A stretch of DNA of 14,290 nucleotides from an uncultured Ruminococcus sp. (GTDB taxonomy: Bacteria > Bacillota > Clostridia > Oscillospirales > Ruminococcaceae): NCBI GenBank assembly GCA_900540005.1, contig UQEM01000053.1, positions 1 to 14,290 on the forward strand, given 5' to 3'. Numbering within the stretch: position 1 is the stretch's first letter; each line of letters begins with the position of its first letter. Both the position numbers and the translations under genes were made by a program. Below the pieces are notes generated by a model. That model was not told the origin of the DNA. It searched no databases and was given only the letters and a program-made list of their open reading frames with translations. Below, in pieces: positions 12,125-14,290 of the stretch.

Positions 12125-13702
12125 ATGGCAAAGGAACGTCAGAAAGAATATAAACCACTATCATTTTCAACGACTATGAGAAATCCAGCAAGAATAGCAG
12201 ATTTCTTGAACTGTATTCTTCCTTTTGAAGGACAGATACTGACCGAGCAGATCATACATGAAGTTGCAGTTAATCTGATTTCCAAGAAGCTATATAAGCC
12301 TACGTTTATCGGTACAGACCCCAGACTTAAAGCGATATACAATAGTGAAGATGATTTTACCGTCGAGGATACCGAGTACATAATCAAGAATAGTCCACAA
12401 GATCATAAGGAAGCTGGATTTGAAAAAGGCTGGCCTTCAAGATTTGATACATGGTATAAACTGCCTATGGAGTTTGGATTTATCTTCTATGCTATGGACG
12501 CTCCTATAGAAATATCCACAACAGGACATATGCTCATTGATTCAGTCAGAGAAGTTCCTAAGAACGATGATAAGATACAGAATGTATTTCTCAATGCAAT
12601 GATGAAGTATCAGACTAACAATCCTTTCCGCAAAAACTCCAACACCAATGCACCGCTGCCGCTTCTCTTGAACGTAATTAAAAAACTCAAAGATGATCCT
12701 GAAGAAGGAGATTCCGGAGTATTTATCAGTGAATTATCAATGATAATTTGCTGGCCTGATAATGATGCCGATGCTTTATATAAGGAAATCAAGGCTTTCA
12801 GAAAGAAGCATCGTTTCACCTATGGTGATGAAGTCATGTATGATCGCTGCTTACAGATATTAAACGCCGATTCTTCAAAGAAAAATAGATTTAAAATCAG
12901 TCAAATAACAGGCGAAGCTGTTGACGAGTTTATCCGTAAAATGCGTATAACAGGGCTTATTTCTCTGAGGGGTAATGGTCGCTTTGTAGACTTCAACTCC
13001 TTTGAAGCAGAGAGAATAGACTATGTTATCCGAAACTATACTGTTTTCGATTCTTTTAGCTCCAAAAAGGACTATTTCAAGTATATGGGAAACATTGATC
13101 CTCACATACTCAGTATTCAGCACCAAGAGCCAACAGGTATGGCTGCCGTCAAAGAAAAAACTATCAAAGAGTGGGCTGAAAAGCATGATAAGGATTTCAT
13201 ATACAACGAACTCAATATCACCTGCTCTCGCAATGAAAGCCACGATCCAACGCTCCGTATCATTGATAAGCCTACAAGATTTGAGTTTCTTATCAGCATA
13301 GCCTTAAAGCAACATTTCAAAGACCTTATCATAAGACCCAATTACAAGTCTGACGACGAGGGTATTCCTACTTTCACCGCATCAGGCGGTATGGCAGATA
13401 TTGAGTGCTTTGACAAGGACTGCAATCCTCTTGTTGAAGTAACGCTTATGCAGGCAAGAACACAGGCTACCAATGAAATGCCTGCAATTACAAGGCACTT
13501 GACTGAAGCTATTGAGAAGTATCCTGACACAAAGGTGTTTACTCTTTTCATAGCACCTGCACTTCACGCTGATACGATCTATATGGCGAAATTCTCTAAG
13601 TTCCAGTATAATGTTGATATCATAACGCTTAATATCAAGGAATTTATTGATAAATTGAAGGAAGTTGCGAAAATAATTGACTTCGTTTCTGTGGGGGAAT
13701 AG
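12125..13702 (+). CDS. AlwI-family type IIS restriction endonuclease
   Basis: This 525-aa protein matches the AlwI family; AlwI itself cuts outside an asymmetric GGATC site. The N-terminal two-thirds (about 1-370) would carry DNA recognition, with winged-helix-like stretches such as GEAVDEFIRKMRITGLISLR. The C-terminal PD-(D/E)XK nuclease is visible as Glu387 in RFEFLISIA, then GGMADIE with Asp425 and LVEVTL with Glu438, followed by a conserved QARTQATNEMPAITRHL stretch. The catalytic set looks complete. The start ATG 12125 follows TAGGAGATGA. The two adenine methyltransferases are its natural partners although three unrelated genes now intervene. The true recognition sequence cannot be read from the protein. 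Confidence 0.88.
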   Translation: MAKERQKEYKPLSFSTTMRNPARIADFLNCILPFEGQILTEQIIHEVAVNLISKKLYKPTFIGTDPRLKAIYNSEDDFTVEDTEYIIKNSPQDHKEAGFEKGWPSRFDTWYKLPMEFGFIFYAMDAPIEISTTGHMLIDSVREVPKNDDKIQNVFLNAMMKYQTNNPFRKNSNTNAPLPLLLNVIKKLKDDPEEGDSGVFISELSMIICWPDNDADALYKEIKAFRKKHRFTYGDEVMYDRCLQILNADSSKKNRFKISQITGEAVDEFIRKMRITGLISLRGNGRFVDFNSFEAERIDYVIRNYTVFDSFSSKKDYFKYMGNIDPHILSIQHQEPTGMAAVKEKTIKEWAEKHDKDFIYNELNITCSRNESHDPTLRIIDKPTRFEFLISIALKQHFKDLIIRPNYKSDDEGIPTFTASGGMADIECFDKDCNPLVEVTLMQARTQATNEMPAITRHLTEAIEKYPDTKVFTLFIAPALHADTIYMAKFSKFQYNVDIITLNIKEFIDKLKEVAKIIDFVSVGE

Positions 13703-13704
13703 TT

Positions 13705-14258
13705 ATGAATGATAAATATTTAAATGCTGAAGAATGGAAGTTAGAAGATATTTTTAAAGGACGGTATTCAATACCTATTTATCAACGTCCATATAGCTGG
13801 ACAGAGAAAGAAGTTAAACAACTCTTAGCAGATATTGATGAATCTTTTGAGATATATAATAATGCTGATGATTCTGCTTCTGGTGATAATATGTGGCTTT
13901 TTGCAGGAACATTTTTTGTAAGAACCAAAGCAAATATCAAAAATTCATATACTGAATATGAACTGGTTGATGGTCAGCAAAGAATCACAACATTTACATT
14001 AATCTTCATGGCTATTCTTAATCACTTTTATGCTATAAAAGAAAATAATAATGAAGTCTCTGAAATAGAAAAGCTCCTTTGGAAAGCACCAGACCGAAAA
14101 AAAGGTAAAGAAAAAGGTCTTAATATATTGACATTAGGAAATGTTGATCGTAGCATTATGCAGATACTTTTTGATGAATTATTTGCTAAGAATAACATTG
14201 AAGACTATGCAAAAGAACGGCTTTCAGATGAACAATCAAAATCTCTAAATAGTGTGGA
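13705..14258 (+). CDS. DUF262/GmrS-like protein, 3' end missing
   Basis: Only the first 184 residues are genuine; beyond 14258 the sequence is adapter. The N-terminal DUF262 domain is clear: FKGRYSIPIYQRPYSW (17-32) and ELVDGQQRITTF (86-97), the latter holding the DGQQR motif of ParB/Srx-like folds. DUF262 is the N-terminal part of the GmrS/GmrSD type IV restriction enzymes and of related phage-defence proteins, in which it hydrolyses nucleotides, with a C-terminal DUF1524 HNH nuclease in many members. Whether this gene has that nuclease cannot be seen. It starts two bases after the endonuclease stop with GGGGGA inside that gene's end, so the two are translated together. Confidence 0.88.
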
Positions 14259-14290
14259 CTGTCTCTTATACACATCTGACGCTGCCGACG
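14259..14290. other. Untrimmed Nextera/Tn5 adapter (not genomic)
   Basis: 14259-14277 is CTGTCTCTTATACACATCT, the Tn5 mosaic-end complement used in Nextera libraries. It continues into GACGCTGCCGACG (14278-14290), the Read 1 adapter tail lacking only its last base. Any reading frame across it is artificial. Confidence 0.98.

Noticed and set aside
14259..14277. A Tn5/IS50-type transposon end
   Set aside because: It continues into the synthetic Nextera Read 1 tail and stops at the contig edge, so it is library adapter, not an insertion.
1..14290. CRISPR array or insertion sequence
   Set aside because: No regularly spaced repeats and no transposase gene or terminal inverted repeats were seen in the window.

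Overview
The window looks like a low-to-mid-GC, spore-forming Firmicute of the Clostridia, plausibly a Ruminococcus-like Oscillospiraceae. The evidence is a spoVAD-spoVAE pair behind a sigma-G-like promoter, canonical TTGACA/TATAAT promoters and strong GGAGG ribosome binding sites. The genus is inference. The last 32 bases (14259-14290) are not genomic: they are the Illumina Nextera/Tn5 adapter, so this is the untrimmed end of a short-read contig.

Layout. (1) 1-1900 is chromosomal backbone: a terminator, spoVAD-spoVAE, then a tRNA-Met/tRNA-Glu pair with its own promoter and a strong terminator. (2) From the 3' end of tRNA-Glu rightwards lies an integrative mobilizable element, read leftwards: tyrosine integrase (2006-3196), MobV relaxase (3310-4602), a hairpin-rich non-coding region with a likely oriT (about 4622-4890), a 57-aa protein, an excisionase-like HTH protein and a DUF3987 protein (5583-7052). 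(3) At 7184-7283 two opposing promoters overlap at their -35 boxes and are set among four copies of TGCGTAT/ATACGCA, the likely control switch of the element. (4) Rightwards from 7314 is cargo: a zinc-finger-like protein of unknown function; two D12-class adenine methyltransferases (8503-9507, 9513-10427); an A+T-rich three-gene cassette (a small WYL-like protein, a DUF4062 protein, and a uracil-phosphoribosyltransferase homologue that has lost its usual acidic PRPP residue); an AlwI-family type IIS restriction endonuclease (12125-13702); and a DUF262/GmrS-like gene cut off by the contig end.

How it works together. The integrase would insert the element at tRNA-Glu. The relaxase would nick at oriT so that the element can be mobilised by a helper conjugation system. 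The HTH and DUF3987 proteins probably serve regulation, excision or replication. The right half is a defence island: two methyltransferases protect the two strands of an asymmetric site that the AlwI-like enzyme cleaves. The cassette between the M and R genes is the best candidate for something undescribed. No right attachment site is visible, so the element continues past the window.
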